Below the pieces are notes generated by a model that was given only the letters and a program-made list of their open reading frames with translations, ran no database searches and was not told the origin of the DNA. A DNA stretch of 32,821 nt from Geofilum rubicundum JCM 15548 (GTDB lineage: Bacteria; Bacteroidota; Bacteroidia; Bacteroidales; Marinilabiliaceae). Where the stretch lies: contig NZ_BAZW01000046.1 of assembly GCF_000974365.1 (NCBI RefSeq), positions 1 through 32,821 on the forward strand. The letters run 5' to 3'. A program made the position numbers and the translations under genes. Below are positions 25,710 to 32,821 of this stretch, piece after piece (the stretch's first letter is position 1; each line of letters begins with the position of its first letter).

Positions 25710-27734
25710 ATGAAGACATTACTCGTATTTTTAACCATCCCATTGTTATGGGTATTATTCGCATGTGATATGCAGGAAACTGAAGCGGTTCCTCCCTTGA
25801 TTGACCGGGAGGTGTTTTTTGACGATCCGGTGATTGCCGGAGGACAGATATCGCCCGATGGGGCTTATATCTCTTTTTTAAAGCCTTATGAGGGCACCCG
25901 CAATATTTGGGTGAAGACTTTGGAGGCACCGTTTGAAGAGGCACTGCCTGTTTCTAATGAGACGGCTCGTCCCATCAGTGGCTATTTTTGGTCGCGCGAC
26001 GGCCAATACCTGCTTTATGTAATGGATCAATTGGGAGATGAAAACTTCAACATATATGCCATTGATCCGAAAGAGGCAGCCGAAGGCGTTGTTCCGGAAG
26101 CACGCAATATTACCAATATGGAAGGGGTGCGGGTTCAAATATTTCATATTTCCAAAATTGATCCGGATTTGATGTTTGTAGGCTTGAACAACCGGGACCG
26201 GGCCTGGCACGATTTGTACAGCCTGAAAATTTCAACCGGTGAGCTAACGCTTATTCGTGAAAACACCAATCGCTATACTTCGTGGATCTTCGATCATGAA
26301 GATCAATTGCGCATGGCCAGTCGCTCCACCCCTGACGGAACCAGTGAATTGTGGCGCATGGATCCGGATGGAGAAACCCTTCTGTACTCCTGGGGTGTGC
26401 TCGAAACGGCCTATCCTTATGAATTTACTGCGGATAACCAACACTTTTATCTGGTATCGAATGTAGGGGAGGATGTGAATCTGACCCAACTGTATCTGAT
26501 GGATATTGCTACCGGAGAAAAAACGCTGGTGGAAAGTGATCCGGAGAATAAGGCCGATTTTGGTGGCATGATGATTTCAGACAAAACGCTGAAAGTGCTT
26601 TTTACTTCCTACAATGATGTGCGCAATCGCCGGTATTTTAAGGATGAAGCTTTTGAGCGTCAGTTTAATGAGGTGAAGGATCAGTTGGGCGATAACGAAA
26701 TATCGTTCTACAGTCCCACGCTCGATGAGCGTTATTGGCTGGTGAGTTCCTATTCTGATATTGATCCGGGGTCTGTTTACCTATACGACAGTGAGAGCGA
26801 CACCCTTGCTTTCCAGTATAGGCCGCGACCGGCCTTGCCTTCTGATAGTCTTTCACACATGACCAGCATCACCTACCCATCATCGGATGGCATGGAAATA
26901 CAGGCCTTTTTGACCATGCCCAAAGGTTTTGGGGACAAAAATTTGCCGGTAGTGGTGATGCCCCATGGTGGACCATGGGCCAGAGATTATTGGGGGTATA
27001 ACAGTTATGCCCAGTTCCTGGCCAACAGAGGGTATGCGGTGTTGCAACCTAATTTCAGAGGTTCTACCGGATTTGGAAAGACGTTCCTGAATGCCGGAAA
27101 CCGCCAGTGGGGATTGCTGATGCAGGACGATATTACCTGGGGTGTAAAACATTTGATTGAGCAAGGTATTGCTGACGAGGAGCGGGTGGCCATTTTTGGT
27201 GGGTCGTATGGTGGTTATGCGACTTTGGCCGGACTGGCTTTTACGCCGGATGTGTATGCTGCAGGCGTTTCCTTTGTTGGTCCTTCCAATCTGATTACCT
27301 TGCTTAATTCTGTGCCGGCTTACTGGGAGGCTATGCGGATTACCCTTCATACCCGTATGGCCGATCCATCTGATGCCGAGGGTGAGGAGTGGCTCAAGTC
27401 GCAGTCGCCTCTCTTCTCGGCCGATAGTATTGCTGCACCTTTGATGGTGGTTCAAGGAAAAAATGATCCGCGAGTGATTGAGCGGGAGTCGGACCAGATC
27501 GTGGTTGCTTTGCGCGACCGGGGCTTCCCGGTGGAGTACCTCAATGCGCCGGACGAGGGGCACGGTTTTGCCCGCCCCGTCAATAACATGGCTTTTGTGG
27601 CAGCTATGGAAAAATTCCTGGCCACCCACATTGGTGGTCGCTATCAGGAAAGCATGAGCGAGGAAGTGGCCAAGCGCCTGTCTGAGATTTCTGTCAACGT
27701 TGATACCGTCAGTGTGGCGATGCTTGAAGAATAA
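25710..27734 (+). CDS. Prolyl-oligopeptidase family (S9) serine peptidase lipoprotein
   Basis: Intact. A lipoprotein signal (TLLVFLTIPLLWVLFAC, lipobox LFAC) anchors it to a membrane. Residues about 40-390 form the S9 beta-propeller (ISPDGAYISFLKP, YFWSRDGQYLLYVMD). Residues about 410-650 form the alpha/beta-hydrolase domain with VVVMPHGGPWARDYWG, the nucleophile motif GGSYGG (Ser499), NDPRV (Asp586) and EGHGF (His618). It would cleave short peptides in the periplasm. It is followed by a strong hairpin terminator, so it is probably transcribed alone. Confidence 0.92.
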   Translation: MKTLLVFLTIPLLWVLFACDMQETEAVPPLIDREVFFDDPVIAGGQISPDGAYISFLKPYEGTRNIWVKTLEAPFEEALPVSNETARPISGYFWSRDGQYLLYVMDQLGDENFNIYAIDPKEAAEGVVPEARNITNMEGVRVQIFHISKIDPDLMFVGLNNRDRAWHDLYSLKISTGELTLIRENTNRYTSWIFDHEDQLRMASRSTPDGTSELWRMDPDGETLLYSWGVLETAYPYEFTADNQHFYLVSNVGEDVNLTQLYLMDIATGEKTLVESDPENKADFGGMMISDKTLKVLFTSYNDVRNRRYFKDEAFERQFNEVKDQLGDNEISFYSPTLDERYWLVSSYSDIDPGSVYLYDSESDTLAFQYRPRPALPSDSLSHMTSITYPSSDGMEIQAFLTMPKGFGDKNLPVVVMPHGGPWARDYWGYNSYAQFLANRGYAVLQPNFRGSTGFGKTFLNAGNRQWGLLMQDDITWGVKHLIEQGIADEERVAIFGGSYGGYATLAGLAFTPDVYAAGVSFVGPSNLITLLNSVPAYWEAMRITLHTRMADPSDAEGEEWLKSQSPLFSADSIAAPLMVVQGKNDPRVIERESDQIVVALRDRGFPVEYLNAPDEGHGFARPVNNMAFVAAMEKFLATHIGGRYQESMSEEVAKRLSEISVNVDTVSVAMLEE

Positions 27735-27758
27735 GTTCTGGCGAGAGGATAACAGTAA

Positions 27759-27795
27759 AATGAAGGCTGTCCAATGGGGATGGCCTTCATTTATT
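27759..27795 (+). terminator. Rho-independent terminator after the S9 peptidase gene
   Basis: AATGAAGGC (27759-27767) pairs perfectly with GCCTTCATT (27783-27791) across a 15-base loop, followed by TATT. It lies 25 bases after the peptidase stop. Confidence 0.6.
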
Positions 27796-27956
27796 GGTGA
27801 CAGCTGGAAATATCTAAAGCCAAGGCTTTCAAAGTTTTTGAAAACAAGTCGTTTATATTTTGTAAACAACTGTTTTAATGATTGGAATAACAGTTAATCC
27901 AGATTTTTCAGGGGTAGTATTTGAGGTATTCCGGTACAGACTAACTATAATAGTAG

Positions 27957-27964
27957 TACTTTTG
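27957..27964 (+). promoter_or_regulatory. Possible Bacteroidota -7 element before the GH13 gene
   Basis: TACTTTTG fits the TAnnTTTG consensus and lies 43 bases before the ATG at 28008. No convincing -33 TTTG lies at the expected distance, so the call is weak. Confidence 0.3.
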
Positions 27965-28007
27965 ACATTCAAAAATAACATCATTAACAACGGCATAAAA
28001 TTAGGGA

Positions 28008-29720
28008 ATGGAAAAGCGAAGAATGGTGATATACCAGCTATTGCCGAGATTATTTGGCAACAAGGTATTCAATAATAAGGTGAATGGTTCCCTTGAGGAG
28101 AATGGATGTGGAAAATTCAATGATATCAACAATGAGGCCCTTCAATCCATCGCAGAACTGGGCGCAACGCACGTTTGGTTCACCGGCATTATTGAGCACG
28201 CCACTTGTACCGATTACTCGGATAACGGCATTGCAAAGGACTACCCCGACATAGTCAAAGGAGTGGCAGGTTCTCCTTACGCCATAAAGGATTATTACGA
28301 TGTAGATCCTGATTTGTCAGTGGATGTTTCAAAGCGCATGCAGGAATTTGAAGCGCTGGTAGAGCGCACCCACGCCAATGATTTGCAGGTGATTATCGAT
28401 TTGGTGCCCAACCATCTGGCCAGGAATTATGTGTCGGATGCAGCCCCAAAAGGTATTGAACCTTTTGGGAGTGGTGACGATAAGAGCGTGCCCTTCTCAA
28501 AAGACAATAATTTCTACTACCTGCCAGGAACTGACTTTATTTCACCGGAAGAGCCCTCCTCAGACAAGCAATGGCAGGAGTCGCCCGCCAGAGCTACCGG
28601 TAATGATTGCTTTTCCGCTTCGCCTGCCATCACCGATTGGTACGAGACCGTTAAGTTGAATTACGGGGTGGATTATGTGGGTAAAACACCGGCTGATTTT
28701 GATCCGGAGCCGGATACCTGGTTGAAAATGCGTGATGTGGTGCTTTACTGGGCGGCTAAGGGCGTGGATGGTTTCAGGTGTGACATGGCCGGTATGGTGC
28801 CCATCGATTTCTGGCGATGGATGATTGGGGAGGTTCGGAAGACTTATCCGCGCTTGCTTTTTATCGCTGAAGTTTATGATGCGGAGCACTACAATGATTA
28901 TATTTTTAAGGCGGGGTTTGATTACTTGTACGATAAGGTGGTTTTATACGATGGCTTGAGGGCTGTCATGGAGGGTACAGCACCAGCTTCTTCCTTGTCC
29001 GCTTGCTGGCAGCAAACCGATGGTTTGCACCATTTTTTATTGTACTTCCTTGAGAACCATGATGAACAGCGCCTTGCTTCGGATTTTTTTATGGGAAGTG
29101 GCGAGAAGGCCATTCCCGGAATGACTGTGGCGGCAGCCATGTTCAATAATCCCTTGCTGATATATGCCGGTCAGGAAATTGGAGAGCGGGGCACGGATGC
29201 TGAAGGGTACAGCGGAGCGGATGGTCGCACCACCATCTTTGACTATTGGGGGGTAGAACGCCTGCAACAATGGCAATCCTCCGGCAACTGGTCGGGCACA
29301 GAACTACCCGAAAGCGCTAAAGCGCTGCGCGAATTTTATCAAAAGTTGCTGAGCATCATACAACAAGGACCGGCGCTTAATAAGGGACGTTTTTATGATT
29401 TGATGTGGGCCAATACGGCCAACCCGGCCTTCAATGGTGAAAAAATCTTTGCCTATCTCCGATACGAAGGAGGACGTCAATATCTGGTCGTGGCCAATTT
29501 TGGCGGAATGGTCCTGTCCTATAAATTGAGAATTCCTGCAGATGCCATGGATGTAACCGGTATGAAAAGTCACTGGTACTATTCGGGTGAAGATTTACTG
29601 GGTCTTAACCGGAAGATTCAGTTTCCGGCCGTTGTGGCACAGAATGGCGGACTGGGTGGCAAGCTTGAGCCTTATTCAGCTGCCATTTATGAATTGAAGG
29701 GGAGTGAGGTTGATTTTTAG
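28008..29720 (+). CDS. Alpha-amylase family glycoside hydrolase (GH13), cytoplasmic
   Basis: Intact, 570 residues. The four GH13 signature regions are visible: VIIDLVPNH, GFRCDMAG (nucleophile Asp259), FIAEVYD (acid/base Glu288) and FLENHDEQR (Asp352). The C-terminal 90 residues form the usual beta-sandwich (FAYLRYEGGRQYLVVANFGG). There is no signal peptide, so it acts in the cytoplasm on alpha-glucans or oligosaccharides, not as a SusG-type surface enzyme. The exact specificity cannot be read from the sequence. The ATG at 28008 has a GGGA ribosome-binding site six or so bases upstream. Confidence 0.9.
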   Translation: MEKRRMVIYQLLPRLFGNKVFNNKVNGSLEENGCGKFNDINNEALQSIAELGATHVWFTGIIEHATCTDYSDNGIAKDYPDIVKGVAGSPYAIKDYYDVDPDLSVDVSKRMQEFEALVERTHANDLQVIIDLVPNHLARNYVSDAAPKGIEPFGSGDDKSVPFSKDNNFYYLPGTDFISPEEPSSDKQWQESPARATGNDCFSASPAITDWYETVKLNYGVDYVGKTPADFDPEPDTWLKMRDVVLYWAAKGVDGFRCDMAGMVPIDFWRWMIGEVRKTYPRLLFIAEVYDAEHYNDYIFKAGFDYLYDKVVLYDGLRAVMEGTAPASSLSACWQQTDGLHHFLLYFLENHDEQRLASDFFMGSGEKAIPGMTVAAAMFNNPLLIYAGQEIGERGTDAEGYSGADGRTTIFDYWGVERLQQWQSSGNWSGTELPESAKALREFYQKLLSIIQQGPALNKGRFYDLMWANTANPAFNGEKIFAYLRYEGGRQYLVVANFGGMVLSYKLRIPADAMDVTGMKSHWYYSGEDLLGLNRKIQFPAVVAQNGGLGGKLEPYSAAIYELKGSEVDF

Positions 29721-29783
29721 TTGCGGTGTTTGAAAAAACTTCGTAAATTATAACGGCACTCACAAACCTAAAACTGTGTTGTT

Positions 29784-30110
29784 ATGGGAAAAGTTAATTT
29801 CACTTTCAACATTGCCCTTGATGAGGATGAGTTTATCAGGGTGGAGGATCACCTTTATACGACCAGAGAGACGCTGAGGCGCGAAGAGCCTAAGGTCCAT
29901 TTGATTTGTAGAGGTTTTTTGGAAACACTCAAGGATTTTGAAGGTCAATTGACCAACAAAATTGTAGATGAGTGGTTATTGCTGACCCGGGCGCTGGATC
30001 AGACCTGCAGCTATGAAAGTAGCTGGGACGATCGTAAAATTTTAAAGGAGCTGATTGCCGGTAATGAGCATCCGGTGGGCTGGTATGTCAAAAATTGCAA
30101 AGCGGCCTGA
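29784..30110 (+). CDS. Hypothetical protein, 108 aa
   Basis: A compact acidic, helical protein (KVNFTFNIALDEDEF, TNKIVDEWLLLTRALDQ, GWYVKNCKAA) with no signal peptide or membrane segment. No family recognised. It starts 63 bases after the GH13 stop and ends at a hairpin terminator, so it may be co-transcribed with the glycosidase gene. Confidence 0.65.
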   Translation: MGKVNFTFNIALDEDEFIRVEDHLYTTRETLRREEPKVHLICRGFLETLKDFEGQLTNKIVDEWLLLTRALDQTCSYESSWDDRKILKELIAGNEHPVGWYVKNCKAA

Positions 30111-30128
30111 TTTTTTCCCGGAATTAAA

Positions 30129-30175
30129 CAGCTGTAATTGTTGCCAATAGGTAACAGTTGCAGCTGTTTGTTTTA
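30129..30175 (+). terminator. Rho-independent terminator after the 108-aa gene
   Basis: CAGCTGTAATTGTTGCC pairs with GGTAACAGTTGCAGCTG (30129-30166, a few G-T or mismatched pairs, short AATA loop), followed by TTTGTTTTA. It lies 18 bases after the stop at 30110. Confidence 0.6.
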
Positions 30176-30241
30176 CCCCGGAGCATTGGTGGCGTCTGTG
30201 ATTTTGGTTATCTTTGGGCCTTAAATGATAATTATTCAACC

Positions 30242-31290
30242 ATGATAGAAAGCTCACAGGTCGTTATCGAGGATATCGTTGTTCACCACATTGGCTCCCG
30301 TGCCGAAGGTCAACCGGTACGTTACTCCAAAAGTGCTTTGCGTCTTCAGGACGAAGAAGAGGTGGGGAGTGTTTTGAAAACCTATTTTTTTAATGCCTTT
30401 AAAACGGAGGCCTACTTCAATTTTATAGGGGCTGAAGAAGGGGCAGGTGGTTTGGTTTTTAACCTGGCCTGTGAAGTCTTCGATGATGCCTCTAAACTTT
30501 ATAATGCTTCCTTGCAGCTGGCTGAACTGCTGTTTGAGCAAAGCAATCATCCCAAAATTCGGGGTGGCGAATTTTATGTGGCTTTGTTCCGCAACTGTGT
30601 GGTGGATGGTGAGGTTGTAGATGGTTTGGGTATTTTCAAATCAGAGAACAAGGATACTTTTTTGAAGGTTTATCTGAAGGATCAGAATTTTGAATTGGGT
30701 ACCCAGGAGGGGATCAATATTCGCAAACTCGACAAGGGCTGTATTGTGTTTAATACCGAACGGGCACAAGGCTTTAAGGTGGTGATGGTGGATAATATCA
30801 ACAAAGGACAGGAGGCCCGGTTCTGGAAGGAAGATTTTTTGGGCCTGCAACCCCGTGAAGACAGCTACTATTTTACACAGAATTACATGAATGCTTGTAA
30901 AGGTTTTGTGCAGGATGTCTATAATGGTGAAAACCAGGTGCCCAAACCCGAGCAGTTTGATTTTCTGAATCGCTCGCTTGATTTTTTCGACAATAAGGGA
31001 AGTTTTAACCAGGAGGATTTTGAACGAGAAGTGGTGCGCTTCCCGGAGGTGTCAGAGGCTTTTGCCGACTACCGCAACCAGTTTGAAGAGGACAACGGCA
31101 TTCCGCTTAACGACAGTTTGATATTTCTAAAAGTGCTGTAAAGACGGAGAAGAAGCATTTTAAATCGGTCCTCAAACTCGATAAGAATTTTCATGTGTAT
31201 GTGCATGGCAAGCGCGATTATATTGAGAAGGGCTTCGATTCACAAAAGGGCATGAATTTTTATAAACTCTTTTATGAGAGTGAACAATAG
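30242..31290 (+). CDS. Nucleoid-associated protein, NdpA/YejK family (frame-shifted near the end)
   Basis: The ATG at 30242 (MIESSQVVIEDIVVHHIGS) is the natural start; an earlier in-frame codon lies within the upstream terminator. The protein matches the NdpA/37-kDa nucleoid-associated family in plan: an N-terminal IVVHHIG opening, SGGEFYVALF-type strands (GGEFYVALFR) and a KLDKGCIVFN segment. The first ORF stops at 31141 in LIFLKVL. Adding one T in the run at 31117-31119 gives DSFDISKSAVKTEKKHFKSV and continues to FYKLFYESEQ with a stop at 31288-31290, a 349-residue product of normal family length. The role, from the family, is binding nucleoid DNA. Confidence 0.82.
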
Positions 31291-31305
31291 GTTTAATCAT
31301 TAAAA

Positions 31306-32675
31306 ATGGCGGTAGAGCTTCCCGAACAATTCATTCAACGATTGCAGGGTCAGATGGGGACTTCCATGCTGAAATTTGTGGATGCGCTGCGACAGGATCC
31401 CGTGATGTCGGTGCGTTTGAATGCCCAAAAGCTGGCTGGTCCGCCTTGGGAGGGTGTTGAAGCAGTACCCTGGTGTCCAACCGGCTACTATCTGCCCCAA
31501 AAGCCGGTCTATACGCTCGATCCCTTATTTCATGCCGGTTGTTATTATCCGCAGGAGGCCAGCAGTATGGTGCTCGATTGGTTGGTTCGTCAGGTGTGTG
31601 ACCTGCCCGAGCAACCGGTGGTGCTGGATTTGTGCGGGGCTCCGGGTGGTAAAAGTACTTTACTGGCGTCATTTCTGGTTGGAAAAGGATTATTGGTGGC
31701 CAATGAAGTGATAAAAAGCCGGGCGACCATTCTGGCTGAGAATGTCTCGAAATGGGGTTTTGCCAATTGTGTGGTGACCCGCAGCGATCCTTCCAAATTT
31801 GCGGACTTAACATCGATGTTTGATTTGATGGTGGTGGATGCGCCCTGCTCGGGCGAAGGGATGTTTCGTAAAGATGAGCGGGCCATTGAGGAATGGAGTG
31901 CTGCCAATGCCGAGATGTGTGCGTTGCGCCAGCAACGCATACTGACCGATGTCTGGCCGGCCCTGAAGCAGGAGGGGTATCTTATCTACAGTACCTGTAC
32001 CTTTAATCCATCCGAAAATGAAGAAAATATGGCCTGGATGGCCAATGAGGCAGGCGCGGAAGTGTTGGCGCTTGATGTGCCGGAACAATGGGGGGTAGAA
32101 AATATTCCTATAGGCGCTGGTAATGGATTGGCCTTTTATCCCCACAAAGTGCGGGGCGAAGGTTTTTTTGTGGCTGTGTTGCGAAAAACAGCAGCGGAGA
32201 AAGCCTTGCCATCTGCCAAAAGGCGGGATAAGAAGACCTTTAAAAGCAGGCCTCACCAAGAGGTTGCCACTTTGCTGAACGATGCCCCATTCTGGTTTTT
32301 CCAGGAAGAAAGGGATGGCTGGAACGCTTTTCCGAAGCACCTGGCTCTGAACTGGCTTTACTTCAGCAGTTTGTGGATGTCCTTTCTTATGGTGTGGTAT
32401 TGGGTAAACCCATGAAGGGGCAGTGGATTCCGGCGCATGGTCTGGCCTCTGCCATTGACTTAAACGCTTCCCTCTTTCCGGCATTGGATTTGCCGGTGAA
32501 TGAGGCGCTGCGCTATTTGAAGGGAGAGGCCTTAGCTGCGCCAGAGGACCTTTCCATGGGATACGTACTCATTACATATAAGGGTGTGCCCATTGGCTTT
32601 GCCAAGAATATTGGCAAGCGTTTGAACAACCTGTTCCCCTCCTCGTGGAGAATTCGCATGTCTTTGCCAAAATAA
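31306..32675 (+). CDS. rsmF: RsmF/NOL1-NOP2-Sun family rRNA cytosine-C5 methyltransferase (frame-shifted)
   Basis: The SAM-binding and catalytic signatures are complete: LDLCGAPGGKST, VVDAPCSGEGMFRK (the PC motif) and YSTCTFNPSENEE (catalytic TC). Downstream comes the RsmF-type C-terminal RNA-binding domain (GKPMKGQWIPAHGLAS, then GYVLITYKGVPIGFAKN and NNLFPSSWRIR). The enzyme would methylate cytosine in 16S rRNA. The first ORF stops at 32415 in an out-of-frame tail; one base appears missing at about 32347 (GCTCTGAA where GCTCCTGAA is expected), after which ELALLQQFVDVLSYG continues. The repaired protein has 456 residues, the family norm. The gene symbol follows the family and is not proven. 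Confidence 0.85.
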
Positions 32676-32682
32676 GATTCCA

Positions 32683-32729
32683 GTCTTTGATCAGAAGGTG
32701 ATCATTTGGTATTTTATTATCAAAGACTA
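32683..32729. other. 10-bp inverted repeat downstream of the methyltransferase gene
   Basis: AGTCTTTGAT at 32683-32692 and its exact complement ATCAAAGACT at 32720-32729 enclose 27 bases; inside lie two TGATCA palindromes (overlapping 32689-32705). With only eight bases between stop and first arm it could be a terminator, although no T-run follows, or an operator for a gene beyond the window. Confidence 0.4.
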
Positions 32730-32821
32730 ATTGTATACATTTGCGCGGCCTGAGTGGGTAGAGTATATTTGTGAGATATTGGGCGCATTATTGGGCCCTA
32801 CTGTTTTTTTTGATTTAAATG

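Noticed and set aside
26880-27869. A long minus-strand ORF (329 codons) antisense to the S9 peptidase gene
   Set aside because: The plus-strand peptidase is complete with catalytic triad and propeller; the antisense frame has no recognisable domain and is a by-product of its codon usage.
31807-32484. A 225-codon minus-strand ORF antisense to the methyltransferase
   Set aside because: The plus strand carries all RsmF motifs; the antisense reading is proline/histidine-rich with no domain.

Overview
The window looks like a chromosomal segment from a member of the Bacteroidota, possibly a marine or anaerobic Marinilabiliales-type organism (inference). The evidence is a SusC/RagA-type receptor, an esterase with a type IX secretion (T9SS) C-terminal sorting domain, Bacteroidota-style lipoproteins, and AT-rich accessory DNA beside more GC-rich housekeeping genes. 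No rRNA, tRNA or CRISPR array was recognised.

Layout. (1) About 1-6300, minus strand: replication and regulation genes of an integrated mobile element. They are a CHC2/Toprim primase followed by a superfamily-3-like ATPase, a small unknown protein, a P22-type antirepressor, a DUF4406 protein, a 48-codon ORF, an excisionase-like HTH protein and an unknown 327-aa protein. No integrase lies in the window, so the element continues beyond the left edge. (2) About 6700-9430: an orphan SusC-like receptor in two frames, with no SusD beside it. (3) About 9500-11465: gene relics, including a chimera of two genes whose fuller versions lie at 20804-25469. (4) 11705-14959: a T9SS-exported esterase and two proteins of unknown function. 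(5) 15250-17693: a membrane FMN-binding/4Fe-4S protein followed by a membrane-anchored flavin reductase-nitroreductase fusion, probably one redox unit. (6) 17900-20560: the 3' end of a group II intron and two AAA/DUF4143 ATPases. (7) 20700-25605: a large zinc-peptidase/beta-propeller/outer-membrane-barrel protein, a lipoprotein, a CPBP protease and a zinc-ribbon relic. (8) 25710-32675, plus strand, more GC-rich: an S9 peptidase, a GH13 glycosidase, a small unknown protein, a nucleoid-associated protein and an RsmF-type rRNA methyltransferase.

The main oddity is that about ten otherwise good genes are interrupted by frame changes, nearly all repaired by adding one base, often in a short homopolymer. 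After repair every one of the nine main genes has a whole number of codons and a sensible length for its family where one is known. This suggests uncorrected sequencing deletions rather than mass gene decay. By contrast the copy at 9904-11240 carries a true nonsense substitution and an internal deletion, so it is a real relic.

The most interesting biology is the putative flavin-based extracytosolic redox pair (15250-17693), the peptidase-propeller-barrel fusion (20804-23771), and the repeated appearance of that gene's 3' end at three places, which marks this locus as a site of recurrent rearrangement.
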